Source of the DNA: Nymphaea colorata | Taxonomy: Eukaryota; Streptophyta; Magnoliopsida; Nymphaeales; Nymphaeaceae | Direction: 5' to 3' | Assembly: GCF_008831285.2 (NCBI RefSeq) | Contig: NC_045144.1 | Location: 9,950,672 to 10,014,671, forward strand | Length of the DNA stretch: 64,000 nucleotides | Shown here: positions 43,566 through 54,049 of the stretch, one piece after another | Position numbering within the stretch: the stretch's first letter is position 1 | Layout: every line of letters begins with the position of its first letter | Translations under genes and position numbers: made by a program | Notes under the pieces: generated by a model | Databases searched by the model: none | What the model was told of the DNA's origin: nothing | The model's input: only the letters and a program-made list of their open reading frames with translations

Positions 43566-43874
43566 TAAAAGAGAGAAGAAACAGTAGAGCAAAGACAGGT
43601 TTACGTGGTTTAGTCAATTCGACTTACATCCACGAGAGATCAGTTTTGTTTTTATTTCGTCATCCTACTTCATACATTGATGCATTTCTATTTATCAAGG
43701 TTCCATTTGAAGTTGTCAACATATTTCTTTACTATTTTGTTTTCAGCTGTTTCTTTTGATATCGGTTGGAGACATTGAGTCTGCTTTCCATCTTTAATTA
43801 TTTTACTGTTGCCACTGAGCTTCTTTCCATCTTCAATTCTCCTTTCTTTGGTAGAGTCGTCTCTTTCCTTAAGA
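43566..43874 (-). repeat. 3' LTR of copia C
   Basis: Plus-strand limits are TAAAAGAGAG and CCTTAAGA. The preceding bases differ from those of the other LTR (tgtcc here, tacca there), which fixes the edge. Confidence 0.9.
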
Positions 43875-43884
43875 TCCCCCCTCA
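43875..43884 (-). promoter_or_regulatory. Polypurine tract of copia C
   Basis: On the minus strand ttgagggggga lies directly before the LTR start TCTTAAGG. Confidence 0.85.
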
Positions 43885-43894
43885 AGTTCACCGT

Positions 43895-45290
43895 CTTAGA
43901 AGAAGATGTGAGCTTGACTAAATTAAGTTGAGGGATAATTAAGTGGCAAGATCTCTTTGGTCTTTAGTAGACGTGTTTGGAATCATAATCTCTCCACGAG
44001 CTAACTTCTCCCGAACAAAGTGTAAATCAATTTCAATATGCTTGCATCTGTTATGATATATAGGATGTAATGCAAGATAAGTTGCGCCAACATTATCGCA
44101 CCAAAGAACAGGTTTTGATTCTTGAGAAATTCCAAGTTTATGAAGGAGTAGTTGAACCCAAGTGATTTTTGCAGTGGTGTTAGCAATAGATCTATATTAT
44201 GCCCTTGTGCTAGATCTTGATACAACATTTTGTTTCTTGGCACTCTAAGATACTAGATTTTCTCCAATAAAAACTACATATCCATCAGTCGATTGTTTGT
44301 CATCTGAGCATCCTGCCCAATCAGCATCACTATACGCTGTAATATTCATAGTGAATGATCTCTTGAGAACTAAGCCATGATCTATGGTGAACTTCAGATA
44401 CCTAAGTATGCGCTTGACAGCTGCCCTATGGAGATCAGTTGGAGAATGCATGAATTGACACACTTTATTTACAACGAAAGTGATGTCAGGTCTTGTCATA
44501 GTTGCATATTTTAGTGCTCCAACAATACTTATATACAAAGAATGATCATTGAATTTTGTTCCAGATGAAACTGTTAAGATAGGACTTGTAGCCATAGGTG
44601 TTGACATGGGTTTGGTGTCGATCATATTTGTTCGTTTCAATAAATTTCCAATGTATTTTTGTTGTGAAAGGACCAACCCTTGAGTGGTATGTTTAGCTTC
44701 AATGCTCAACAAATAGTGCAAATCTCTCAAGTCTTTGATGGCAAATTCAGAGCTAAATGAGAGAATAAGTTTTTGAATATAAATTTCTGAATTACCTGTA
44801 ACAATGATGTTATCAACATATACAAGGACATGCAATGATATTTTCTTTTCTAAAAATGAAGAGAGATGTGTTTGTACGAGCTTCTTGGAATCCCATTTTG
44901 TAACGAAATGTACTCAATCTAACAAACCAAGCTCTTGGAGCTTGTTTTAGACCATACAAAGCTTTATGTAATTTGCACACATGTTTTGGAAAACGACGAT
45001 TTTCAAAACTAGACAGTTGAGCCCTAAAAACTTCCTCAATAAGAGTTCCATGGAGGACTACGTTTCGTATGTCAAGCTACTTAATTTTCCATTTGTTTTG
45101 AAGAGAAATGGTCAAAACAGTCCTAATGGTGGCGGGCTTAATGACAGTGCTAAAAGTCTTGGTGTAGTCTATTCCTTCTTTTTGGCTATATCCCTTGGCT
45201 ACTAACCTAGCTTTGTACCTTTCTATAAAGCTATCCGCCTTTCTTTTTATCTTGAAAACCCATTTACACCCAATAACATGCTTGACATCG
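43895..45290 (-). pseudogene. Copia C reverse transcriptase-RNase H, broken
   Basis: On the minus strand, 45280-44850 holds broken RT N-terminal motifs. The frame 44835-44245 reads LVYVDNIIVTGNSEIY, in which the catalytic YVDD has become YVDN. It continues with LVLSQQKYIGNLLKRTNM, TRPDITFVVNKV, and the RNase H start AYSDADWAGCSDD. After a stop, the rest of RNase H is readable to 43990 (SSTRA, WCDNVGA, NRCKHIEIDLHFV). Loss of the second RT aspartate and several stops show it is inactive. Confidence 0.88.
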
Positions 45291-45319
45291 TTGGGTGAAA
45301 CAAGTGTCCATGTTTGATT

Positions 45320-46900
45320 TCAGACAAGTGTGTTGTATTCATTTTCCATAGCTTCTTTCCACTTCTCACGTTGCAAGGCTTCAACATGGCTTGGTGGTTC
45401 ACTTTCCTCGATCAAGATAGATGTTAAAGCTAATGGATATTTAGTAGAAGAATATGATTGAAAATCTTGAAGTTTTGGGTTTGGTTTGACTATTCCTAGT
45501 TGTGAACGAGTAACCATCGTATGAGTCCTAGAGAGAGCAGGTATTTCAGATTCAATCTGATCAGCTCTACAAGTGGGACTTGGTGCATGAAGTACATCAT
45601 CTTGGTTGTGTCTTGGTTCACCATTTGAACTAGGACTTTGGTTATCACTTTGACCACCTAGTTGTTGACTATCATCAAACTCGTTGAAATGAAAGTGTTT
45701 CTTCATATTTGGATCAGCATGATGCGTCACAAGATGTGGCTCTAAGGTTTGAATGGTAGTGAGTTTTGGAGCAGGAAGGGTAAAGAGAATAGGCTTGCCA
45801 CCTTGATTTTCTGGGCTTGTAATTTTTTCTATGTTTTTTATGTTTTGAATGGAAATTCTCTTTCATTGAAAACAACATGTCATGTCACAAAAATTTTGTT
45901 GTTTTTCAAATTCAAGCAGTAGTAGTCTTTTTATTATGGGGCATGCCCAAGAAAGACACTTCTTTCATATCTATAGTCAAGTTTATGTTTGGTATATGGA
46001 CGAAGATAAGGAAAACACTCGCAACCAAAAACTTTTAGGAAATTGTAATCCAATGCTTTTTTAAAAAGTTTTTCAAATGGTGATAGATAATAAAGAGTTT
46101 TTGTTGGCATGCGGTAAATGAGATAGACTGCACTAGAAAAAGCATATACCAAAATTTTTTTGGAACATTAGCATCAGCCATAAGTGCAAGACCTGTTTCT
46201 ATTATGTGTCGGTGACGTCTTTCAGACATACCATTTTGTTCGAGACTATATGGATATGTGATCCTGTGACTGATGCCATGTTCAATAAAAAAGGATTTTA
46301 ATCCTACAAATTCACCGCCTCCATCTCTATGAAAATATTTAATTTTGCAATCAGTGAGATTTTCAACCAGAGATTTAAAGGCTTTAAATACGATGGAAAC
46401 ATCAGATTTATTTTTCAGCAAGTATAGCCATGTGTATCTAGAGAAACCATCCACAAAAATCACATAATATCTAAAATTATTTGAACTTGTAATTAGAGAT
46501 GGACCCCAAATGTCTGTATAAATAATCTCAAGAGGAACAATTGCTTTATATGAGGTTTTAAAAGGCAGTTTAAGATGTTTGGCTTTAAGACAAGTCTCAC
46601 ACAAAGACATAGAAAGTGTGCTATCATAAAGCAAATCAGAATTAACTAAGAGTCTTAACTAATGAAAATGCTGGATGTCCAAGACGTTTGTGCCATAGAT
46701 CAATAGGCTTCTTGTTGCTACTCAATGCTTCTTTATTCTTGCTGTCAAGCTTTATTTTGTAGAGATCTCCACTAGCTGTTCCTTGGCAGAGCACCATCCC
46801 TATTACTCAGTCCTTAATCAAATATAAGTCAGGATGGAATTCGAAACAAACATTATTATCCCTACAAAATTTTTGCACCGATAGCAAATTTTTAGTAATT
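45320..46900 (-). pseudogene. Copia C integrase and linker, broken
   Basis: The frame 46634-46035 on the minus strand has CETCLKAKH, then the catalytic region with Asp41 (YTDIWG), Asp104 (HRDGGGEF) and Glu138 (NGMSERR). The last two are separated by 33 residues against the usual 35, suggesting a two-codon deletion. VFGCECFPYL follows in another frame. The frame 45730-45320 is the linker to RT, ending with PPSHVEALQREKWKEAMENE, the start of RT. Confidence 0.83.
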
Positions 46901-47480
46901 TTTGGCACATGAAGAATACCATTTAAGCACAAGTTCGGAGAAATATTGGAAGAGCCAACATTAAGAATATGCAAACCTGATCCATCACCAATCTTTAATG
47001 TGTCTCCACCTTGATATTCAGTATGAATAGATAATTGTTGATATCATTGGTGATGTGGTGGGTCGCGCCCGAATCCGGATACCAATTATGGTCTCCTACT
47101 TGCTGGTTGTAAGAGTTTCCAGTTGAAGAGTGATAGGCATGAGGACTCAATCCCAAGTTAGGTCGTTTTTATTTGAGAAGATTGATATATGAATAGCAGT
47201 TTTTAGCTACATGCTCAACTTTCTCACATATTTGACAAGTCTATATTTATTTTCCTTGAAAATTCATGTTCTTGTTTTGATCATTATTTCTCCTCCTTTT
47301 TTATAGATTTGATGCCTACCATAATTGATCTTTCTCACAATGTTGGCAGATGGAGTCAAATACTCAACTTAGACTTCATTCTCCTTTTAGTTTGCCTCTT
47401 GCATAAGGAGGACACCATGCAGTTTATTTAACGTTATAGCCTCCTTTCTAGTTTTCATGTTGGTTCTGAAGGCAGCTTAC
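46900..47480 (-). pseudogene. Copia C zinc knuckle-protease region, heavily decayed
   Basis: No long frame survives. The position lies between gag and integrase. A few words on the minus strand (WYPDSGATHHI near 47085, CQICEKVEH near 47230) mark the protease and knuckle. Confidence 0.6.
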
Positions 47481-48064
47481 TATGATGGTAGACCTTTAAG
47501 AACATAGAGGACCAAATTGTCTTCATCAACTGGTTTTGACGTTGTAGCTAATTGATGTACAATCATTTTGGCTTTGTGAACATATGCATCCATGCTTAAA
47601 ATCCCTTTCTTGAGGTCATGTAACCGAGACTTTAGTTGCATAATCCTGAACCTAGAATGAGCAGTGTATGACTGTTTGAGATATTTCCATACTTCAGCAG
47701 AGGATTTCAGCCCTACAATTCGAGTGTGAATGCTTTTCGATAAGGATGATTTGATCCAACTTAAAAACAACTGGTCCTGTCTAGGCCATTGAACATAGTC
47801 TTGGTTGACTACTATACTACTTCCATCCACATATATGGGTGGCACAGGTTTAGAACCATCAATGAACCCCATTAAATCACAAGATATCAAGATGGGAACA
47901 AACTGAGATTCCCATATCAAGTAGTTTTCAGCATTAAGCCTGATGCTTAAGAAATGTTGTAAATTGTTGGGGTATTGCATGAGTGGGGAAGTGAAAATCA
48001 TACCAGAACTTGTATTGACTGAAGATCCTGAATTTTCTGACATCGGTGCTGGAGAAGCCGCCAT
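47480..48064 (-). pseudogene. Copia C gag N-terminal part
   Basis: This frame of 194 codons starts MAASPAPMSENSG. It contains IRLNAENYLIWESQFVPIL, the copia gag_3 signature, then DGSKPVPP, a WKYLKQSYTAHSRFRIMQLK motif and VLKGLPS before a stop. The rest of gag is not open. Confidence 0.85.
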
Positions 48065-48248
48065 GGCTATCAGTCTTTATTGCTGAAATACAGGCTGAAA
48101 CAGGGGCTACCGCTGGAAGGGAGGCCGATGAAGTCTACGGCATCGTTCAATGCCGAGGAGATGTCACTAGAACCTCCTACCAGGGCTGTGCATCCAGTGT
48201 TGCCAGCCTAATCACTGACTACTGCTCTCAGAAGAGATCTGCCACATA

Positions 48249-48262
48249 TGGCTCTGATACCA
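48249..48262 (-). promoter_or_regulatory. Primer binding site of copia C, tRNA-Met
   Basis: On the minus strand TGGTATCAGAGCCA follows the LTR end CTCTTTTA with no spacer. Confidence 0.92.
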
Positions 48263-48574
48263 TAAAAGAGAGAAGAAAGAGCAGAGCAAAGACAGGTTTA
48301 CGTGGTTTTGTCAATTCGACTTACATCCACGAGAGATCGTTTTTTGTTTTTATTTCATCATCCTGCTTCATACATTGAGGCTTTTCTATTTATCAAGGTT
48401 CCATTTGAACCATTGTAAACATATTTCTTTACTATTTTCTTTTCAGCAGTTTCTCTTGATATCGGTTGGAGACGTTGAGTCTTCTTTCCATCTTCAATTC
48501 TTTTACCGTTGCCACAAAGCTTCTTTCCATTTTCAATTATCCTTTCTTTGGTAGAGTCATCTCTTTCCTCAAGA
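48263..48574 (-). repeat. 5' LTR of copia C
   Basis: 312 bp; ends in CTCAAGA next to the duplicated tgtcc at 48575-48579. Confidence 0.9.
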
Positions 48575-48579
48575 TGTCC

Positions 48580-49553
48580 AACCATGGAAGAAAACTCGGA
48601 AACGCATGTAAGAGAGAGAAAGCAGCTAGCATAACTTTATGAAGAGAAACAAATAGATGTGATACTTCTATGTGTGACTACAGCCTCATTGCAGCCTCTA
48701 TTTGCTGAAAGATCTCTCTTAAGACAGAAATTTATAGGAACCTAAGCTGGAGGAAAAGGTACGTCGTCACATAGGAGCATACCAGAGAGGATGTACCAGC
48801 TTTATACAATCTCCTTCCAAATCTAAACTGTATATAGATTAATGAATAATGAACATAGTTGAATTAAAGTATCCTTATGATGTAGGACGTATGTTTTCCT
48901 GATGTAGGACATGTATGACTTTAAATAGATGGATTGGATGAAGGACAACTAGGCTGGTTTACCCATTCCCAAGTCAAGTGTTCCTCTCTTTGAATAAGCT
49001 ATCCCCTGAAATGCTATATTTATGAAAGAGGTTAGTCAGATCTAGTTTTTGACGATTGCCTACAAATATTATTTTAGGCTCCAAGCAACCTCTTGTAAGA
49101 AACATATTTCTTGAAATAGAAAGCATTCATCTCATTAAATCGTAGATGCTAGAACAGGGTTTATTTTATTTTTCATTCTATTTTCTTTTTATTTTTATTT
49201 TTCTGTTTCACTAGACATCATGACACTGCTGCAAGGACCTTTCTTTTTGGCAATGCGTCAGATTGCTCTTTCGGTTGCAGCTGACGACATGAACATTTCA
49301 ATTTCTCTTCAGGATCTTTGATCCTTCTAATAGCATAGACGAGGACAAAGATGTTGCATTGCACCTTCTGCAACCAAGGTGACACTAGATTCAAGAACTC
49401 CAACTTGGCAGACATAAAGAAAGGGTTGCTCGACGCCAACATTGCATCCAAGCGAGGTTGATACATGGTATGACTTTCATCATTGGCATTTGTTTTTTGT
49501 TTTATTATTTCTTAGTGCTTAATTGTTTGCTTGTGGTGTCTTTGTTATTGCTC
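48580..49553. repeat. Intergenic DNA with fragment shared with 20377-20585
   Basis: No gene is supported. Around 49304-49415 a diverged counterpart of 20476-20572 occurs (ttctcttcagga ... actccaacttggcag). A minus-strand frame 49466-49218 is open for 82 codons with SSNPFFMSAKLEFLNLVSPW, but I cannot assign it. Confidence 0.4.
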
Positions 49554-49568
49554 AGCTTGGTAGTGTCT

Positions 49569-49895
49569 AGGTCTAGGCATCGGGCTGACCCAACACCCGA
49601 AAATCGAGTCCGGGCCCGGTCCGATATTTGACATCCAAGCTCGGGTTTGACCTGGTTAAAATAAAAAATATTTTTTTAATATAAAATATATTTTAATAAA
49701 AATATATATATCATTATTAAATAAAATAATATTAAAAAAAATCGGTCCCAGTCGGGCAGACCTGGGCCGGCTTGATACGTTATCGGGCCAGCCCGAGCTG
49801 ATTTTTTCCTGCCCGAGCTGATTTTTTTGGGCTTGGGCCCGGGCTTGATCGGGCCAAGTACTGGGTACCCACCGGCTATCCAGGCCCGATGCCCA
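49569..49895. mobile_element. 327-bp non-autonomous element with 15-bp direct repeats
   Basis: The block is flanked by agcttggtagtgtct (49554-49568) and agctttgtagtgtct (49896-49910), a 14/15 match that looks like a target-site duplication. Inside, both ends are GC-rich (cgggcccgg/gggcccggg words) and contain the inverted match ggcatcgggc (49577-49586) against gcccgatgcc (49884-49893). The centre is almost pure A/T (49660-49735). The GC-rich pattern is a familiar plant dispersed repeat. Duplication length suggests target-primed insertion, but no poly-A tail is visible, so the class is uncertain. Confidence 0.6.
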
Positions 49896-50048
49896 AGCTT
49901 TGTAGTGTCTTCCTTAGATCCCTTGATTATACTCCCAACTTCAGAAGCATAACTTGGGTTTATTGCTGGTTGGTTACCTTGGTTGCATATGTGCAAATGG
50001 GGTTTTTCAAGCAATTGAAGGATTGACAGGAAATTTGCCGGTCTATTA

Positions 50049-50072
50049 CTGCTCTCTCTCTCTCTCTCTTCC

Positions 50073-50117
<45 letters not shown>
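50049..50117. repeat. Palindromic (CT)n-(TA)n-(GA)n microsatellite
   Basis: CT repeats, a short cctatata link, TA repeats and GA repeats follow one another. The left CT and right GA arms are complementary, so a single strand can fold into a long hairpin with the TA centre also self-pairing. Confidence 0.9.
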
Positions 50118-50122
<5 letters not shown>

Positions 50123-50736
50123 GGTATCGAAGTGTTGGGAAGTCTGCCTTAACCTATTCCTTGTATCAAATTGGTCGAGTCGGTTCTTTAGGTAGACATA
50201 GGAATCAAGAACATGTTTGCTTGTTATTTTGATGTGTTTATCTAATCATAATTGGCCATTTGGTACTATCATCATCATTGCTGTCGTTCTTCAATGGTCA
50301 TTTTAGGAGGAGAAATTATTGCCCTTGTAGCAGATTTGGGCAGATCAACAAGATGGTTTTTTCATAATCTGTGAATGACTGGAATGTGAGACTGCTTAAC
50401 CAGTGGCTGAGATACATGGGGGTTGGGCCGCCGACCACACCAGCCCATCAAAAGTTTCACTAGAAAAATAAAAAATGACATTGTGATTATTTAAAAATTA
50501 TTTGAAGTGTCAACATCAAACTTTTGTTGGTGACTTGAGTGCCCCTCAGTCAAAATATCTAGACTCTGCCGCAGTCTGGCCAACCTGGTAATGACTTCAT
50601 GTATTTCAGGCAAGTTTGTTTCTGCAGCAAATATTTTTATTATCAGCTTTGCCGAAATTTATCTAATCGAATGAACCTGATAGATTTGTTCTTGGTTAAC
50701 TTGCTGTAGGCAATCGATTTCATCTGGACCTGCTGC
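50118..50736. other. Intergenic DNA, no gene seen
   Basis: There is no supported coding frame. The portion 50405-50580 has a transposon-like look (gggttgggccgcc ... cccctcagtcaaaatatctagactctgccgc) but no defined ends. Confidence 0.4.
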
Positions 50737-50877
50737 CAGGGGCAGAGCTGGGGCCGTTGGGGCCTTGGCCCTCAAAATTAAAAAAAAAAAAATTCGTGCA
50801 GTAAAAATTTTCATTTAATGCTATATATATATATATATATAATTGCATGCAGTAAAAATTTTCATTTAATGCTATAT

Positions 50878-50929
<52 letters not shown>

Positions 50930-50993
50930 CCTTTGTAAAATTTTGAAACTATAGTTCAGCCTTTTTAATAAAAAATTCCTCGCTCAACCCCTG
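50737..50993. mobile_element. hAT-type MITE with internal 51-bp duplication
   Basis: Termini CAGGGGCAGAGC (50737) and GCTCAACCCCTG (ending 50993) are imperfect inverted repeats. The 8-bp flanks cctgctgc and tttgctgc match at 6 positions, the duplication size of hAT elements. Within it, gcagtaaaaattttcattta starts at 50798 and again at 50849, each followed by a (TA)n run, the second very long. No transposase is present. Confidence 0.65.
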
Positions 50994-53159
50994 TTTGCTG
51001 CCACATTTGCCTCTCATGTGCTGCAATGGCCTCATCACGGTAGCAGCTGAAGACATGAACTCCAACATGGGACGATGAATTCACAGCTGCTGGACTGACG
51101 ATCATCCAACTAGTGTCATTTTACCATTTATGCCAAGAAGCCTTTTTGTACCATGTTATCAATTTTGTACTCTGTTGCATGTATGAACATTTCATGAGTT
51201 TTTTAGAGTAGATACTCTCTCACTTGACTTCCTCCCCTCTCTCTCTCTTTCTCTCTCTCCCTCTTTTCTTTTTAAGTCTGCTCTATGTCGGATGTTGCTA
51301 AATGGTTAAAAAAATCATATTAAAACTAAAGTTGATACCTCAACCCTCAACCATTTCTAAATATATGTTTTATTGTCGTTAGCAACAGTCTTATCCAATT
51401 TGTCTCAGGATCAAATTTCAGATGATTATATGACTTACCCAAAATCATCTCATCTACAGAGAAGTAAGCAATCAAGTCTTGCCATGAGCTCTCAAAGTTA
51501 GACCGGAAGGTTTATGAAAACGGACAAGAGTTATAATACTAAAAATGCTATGTTTGTATTAGTAGCGGAGCTACAATGTGACTGGTTTGGGCAAGTGCTT
51601 GCAACAGCCCTTCAAAAATTCCATTGCGGTGAAGTTAGACCCAGGTCCAGGAACATACTATGCTCATGCCAGACCCATGCCAATATCTCAACTTGCTCCT
51701 GAGCCAAAAAATCCTGAACACTACGAGTCTTTTTGTTTAGGAGATTCATTTGTGTTGAAAGGTGCAATACTGGAGGACTCTGTTGCTAGTACCTAAACAA
51801 CCTTGTTTGAAAGTCAATTGGGACTGCCTTCCTTCAACCTTTTTTTGTCAATTTTTTTTTACATTTTTTTCATGGATGTTATTTCTTTGGATTGCAAATG
51901 GTGGATGCCTGACCCTCAAGTTGTCAGGTATCTCATTCTTTATTCAGGTTTTGAAGCAGCATTGAACCCAAAAGTAGGGGAAAAGAGGGAGGGGCTTTGG
52001 CTTCTTTGGAGTATTTCCCTCCTCCCCCTCTCATCTACCATTTTTTAATTTTTTGCAGTTGTGTGGTCAGTTGCTCAGCAACGTTGCAACCACTAGACAA
52101 GGAAGTGTGGTATTGTGTGGTCAATTGCCCACATAGACCTACACAAAGTGCTTATTTATTTATTGACACCTTCAAATATTTTTTTTCATTTTTATACTGG
52201 TGCCTTTAAAAATCGAAACTCTAAAGTGCCCTTTAGAATCAGATATTATTTTGAAGATATGTATTGTATATGAAGAAAACTTGTCAAATTTGGGAAACCA
52301 TAAAGTGTATGGTAGTTTACCTTACATGAACGTTTGATGGAATAATTGATGACTAACATACGCAACGGCATTGGGTTCGGTTCAAAGTCAATGAAAATAC
52401 CAACTCGGGGGTAAATAGATTGTGTGCACTTAAAATATATAGTCCTTGTATAAATTGTTAAACATATGCTTAGCTTTTACAAAATCTTAAACTCATGCAT
52501 AACAGTTTGTATGAAAATTTTAAGTAACATGGTTTAAGTTTTAAAAGGTGCTAGCCACACCCTCAATTTTAAAGCAATTTGACAAGATGCCCAAGATTTG
52601 AAAGATTTTCAAACACATTCCTAAGTTTTTGACAGGTTTTCCAAAATTGCACCTACATGACATAACCCTAGAAACATGATGTCGGTAGTTAAGTCTCTTA
52701 CACAATATTATTTAACCATCGCCACCTATGGTAAAAGCACACTGTTATAAACGAGGTGTATTTTTTTGAAAATCTGTTTCTAAATCAAGCATGCAGATAT
52801 AATTTTCAAACTTGAGTATTTTCATGATATGAGAAAACTTAAGAATGTTTTACATTTTTTATAAATTGATATTTAGAATTTTAGAGGCCGTTAGCACTAG
52901 TAACAATTTGTTACCATCCAATGCACCTGTCCAAAAAAAATAGATCAGATTCATAAAACTCGGTAACATAGTATTCTATGAATCTATCTCAAATTTTAAG
53001 ACAATTTTCCTAAGGGCTAATTTTTGTTTTTTCTTAAAAAAATTTAGAGATAATAAACTGACATTTTTTAAATCTTTAACATAAACCCATGTTAGTTAAA
53101 GCTGAAGCTGATATGAATATAAAAGGCTCTAATTCGGAAACTCAGCCCTGCTAGAGGTT
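50994..53159. other. Intergenic DNA, no gene supported
   Basis: AT-rich with a (CT)n stretch at 51232-51262. Frames near 51514-51965 and 51997-52209 are open but unlike any family I know. Words such as gtcaattgcccaca at 52120 echo the end of the MITE at 61732, so an older related element may lie around 52040-52150. Confidence 0.4.
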
Positions 53160-54049
53160 ATGCCTCCATCCTTTTTATTGATAAAAAAAATGCTATACAA
53201 AACATACAAAAAAGCAAGTTACTACAGATTTTTGAATATAGCAAATAATATCAGAGGTGGGGTTAGTTGGAACAAAGCTAATTCTACGATTCATGATGAT
53301 TCATGGTTAGAAAAAGATCCCAGCCTTGTCGTCTGCATTCCCTGCCTTCAAATCGTTTGTCTATCTAGTGTAGTCATGATCTATCACTCGAGACAACAAC
53401 AAACCTCACAGTATGACCGAGACCAGAGTGCTGTAAGAAACTAATCAAAACAGTGAAAGCCTCTTTGTAAAAGACCTGCCACAAAACTGAGATGAAGCTT
53501 GTGATGTCACTGTCGCCCTTTTTGATGCCATAAACCATTACATTTTTGTTACCTTTCTTGCGAAACAAAAATTGGATGCACACATCCTGAGCAAGAACTG
53601 CCGGCCATTCACCAACAAAAAGCTCTGTAGCAAGCTAGGCTTCCGTCTCCCTATAATCATTAGAGTCCTATTTCAGTTTGTGCGAGAACAAACCTACGCA
53701 GGTAGACCAAATATTCCGATCAAGGCTGGAAACCTTTTCCTGCTGATTTTCATGAAGACACTTGTTTCTGTACATGCATAATTTCAGTTTTATTTCTGTT
53801 CACCAACTGTTTGGTGAAATTCCAGCTATAGAAAATAAAGAGTTGTTTAATGTTTTGAGAGCTATTCAATCTGTGCAAGTGTAATCTCTCACTCCAAATT
53901 CTTCTCAACTTAATCAAACAACATTGATGGAAGATTTGACAACAACTTTGATTAAAGAATCCAAGATTTCAATAGAAAAAGAAAGCCTTAAATTAACCAA
54001 GTTAGAAAATGAGATTGAGAAAGAATTAGATGGAGTAGAAAGATAAAAT
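53160..54049 (-). other. Unassigned gene-like fragment
   Basis: On the minus strand about 53640-53374 is open and reads LFVGEWPAVLAQDVCIQFLF, then RKKGNKNVMVYGIKKGDSDI. The composition looks like real protein. It is preceded by ordinary DNA and followed by stops. I do not recognise the family. On the plus strand, 53805-53880 reads HQLFGEIPAIENKELFNVLR, also unassigned, possibly belonging to the adjacent copia gag. This is a relic at best. Confidence 0.3.

Larger units (their letters stand above)
43566..48574 (-). mobile_element. Ty1/copia element C with non-canonical LTR ends
   Basis: This 5.0 kb element lies on the minus strand with perfect TSD tgtcc (43561-43565 and 48575-48579). The LTRs are 43566-43874 and 48263-48574, with about 26 differences over 309 bases. 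On the minus strand both LTRs begin TCTT and end TTTTA, not TG...CA. The primer site TGGTATCAGAGCCA abuts the 5' LTR, and a G-rich polypurine tract abuts the 3' LTR. The gag, integrase, RT and RNase H order is copia. All coding parts are interrupted. Confidence 0.92.
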
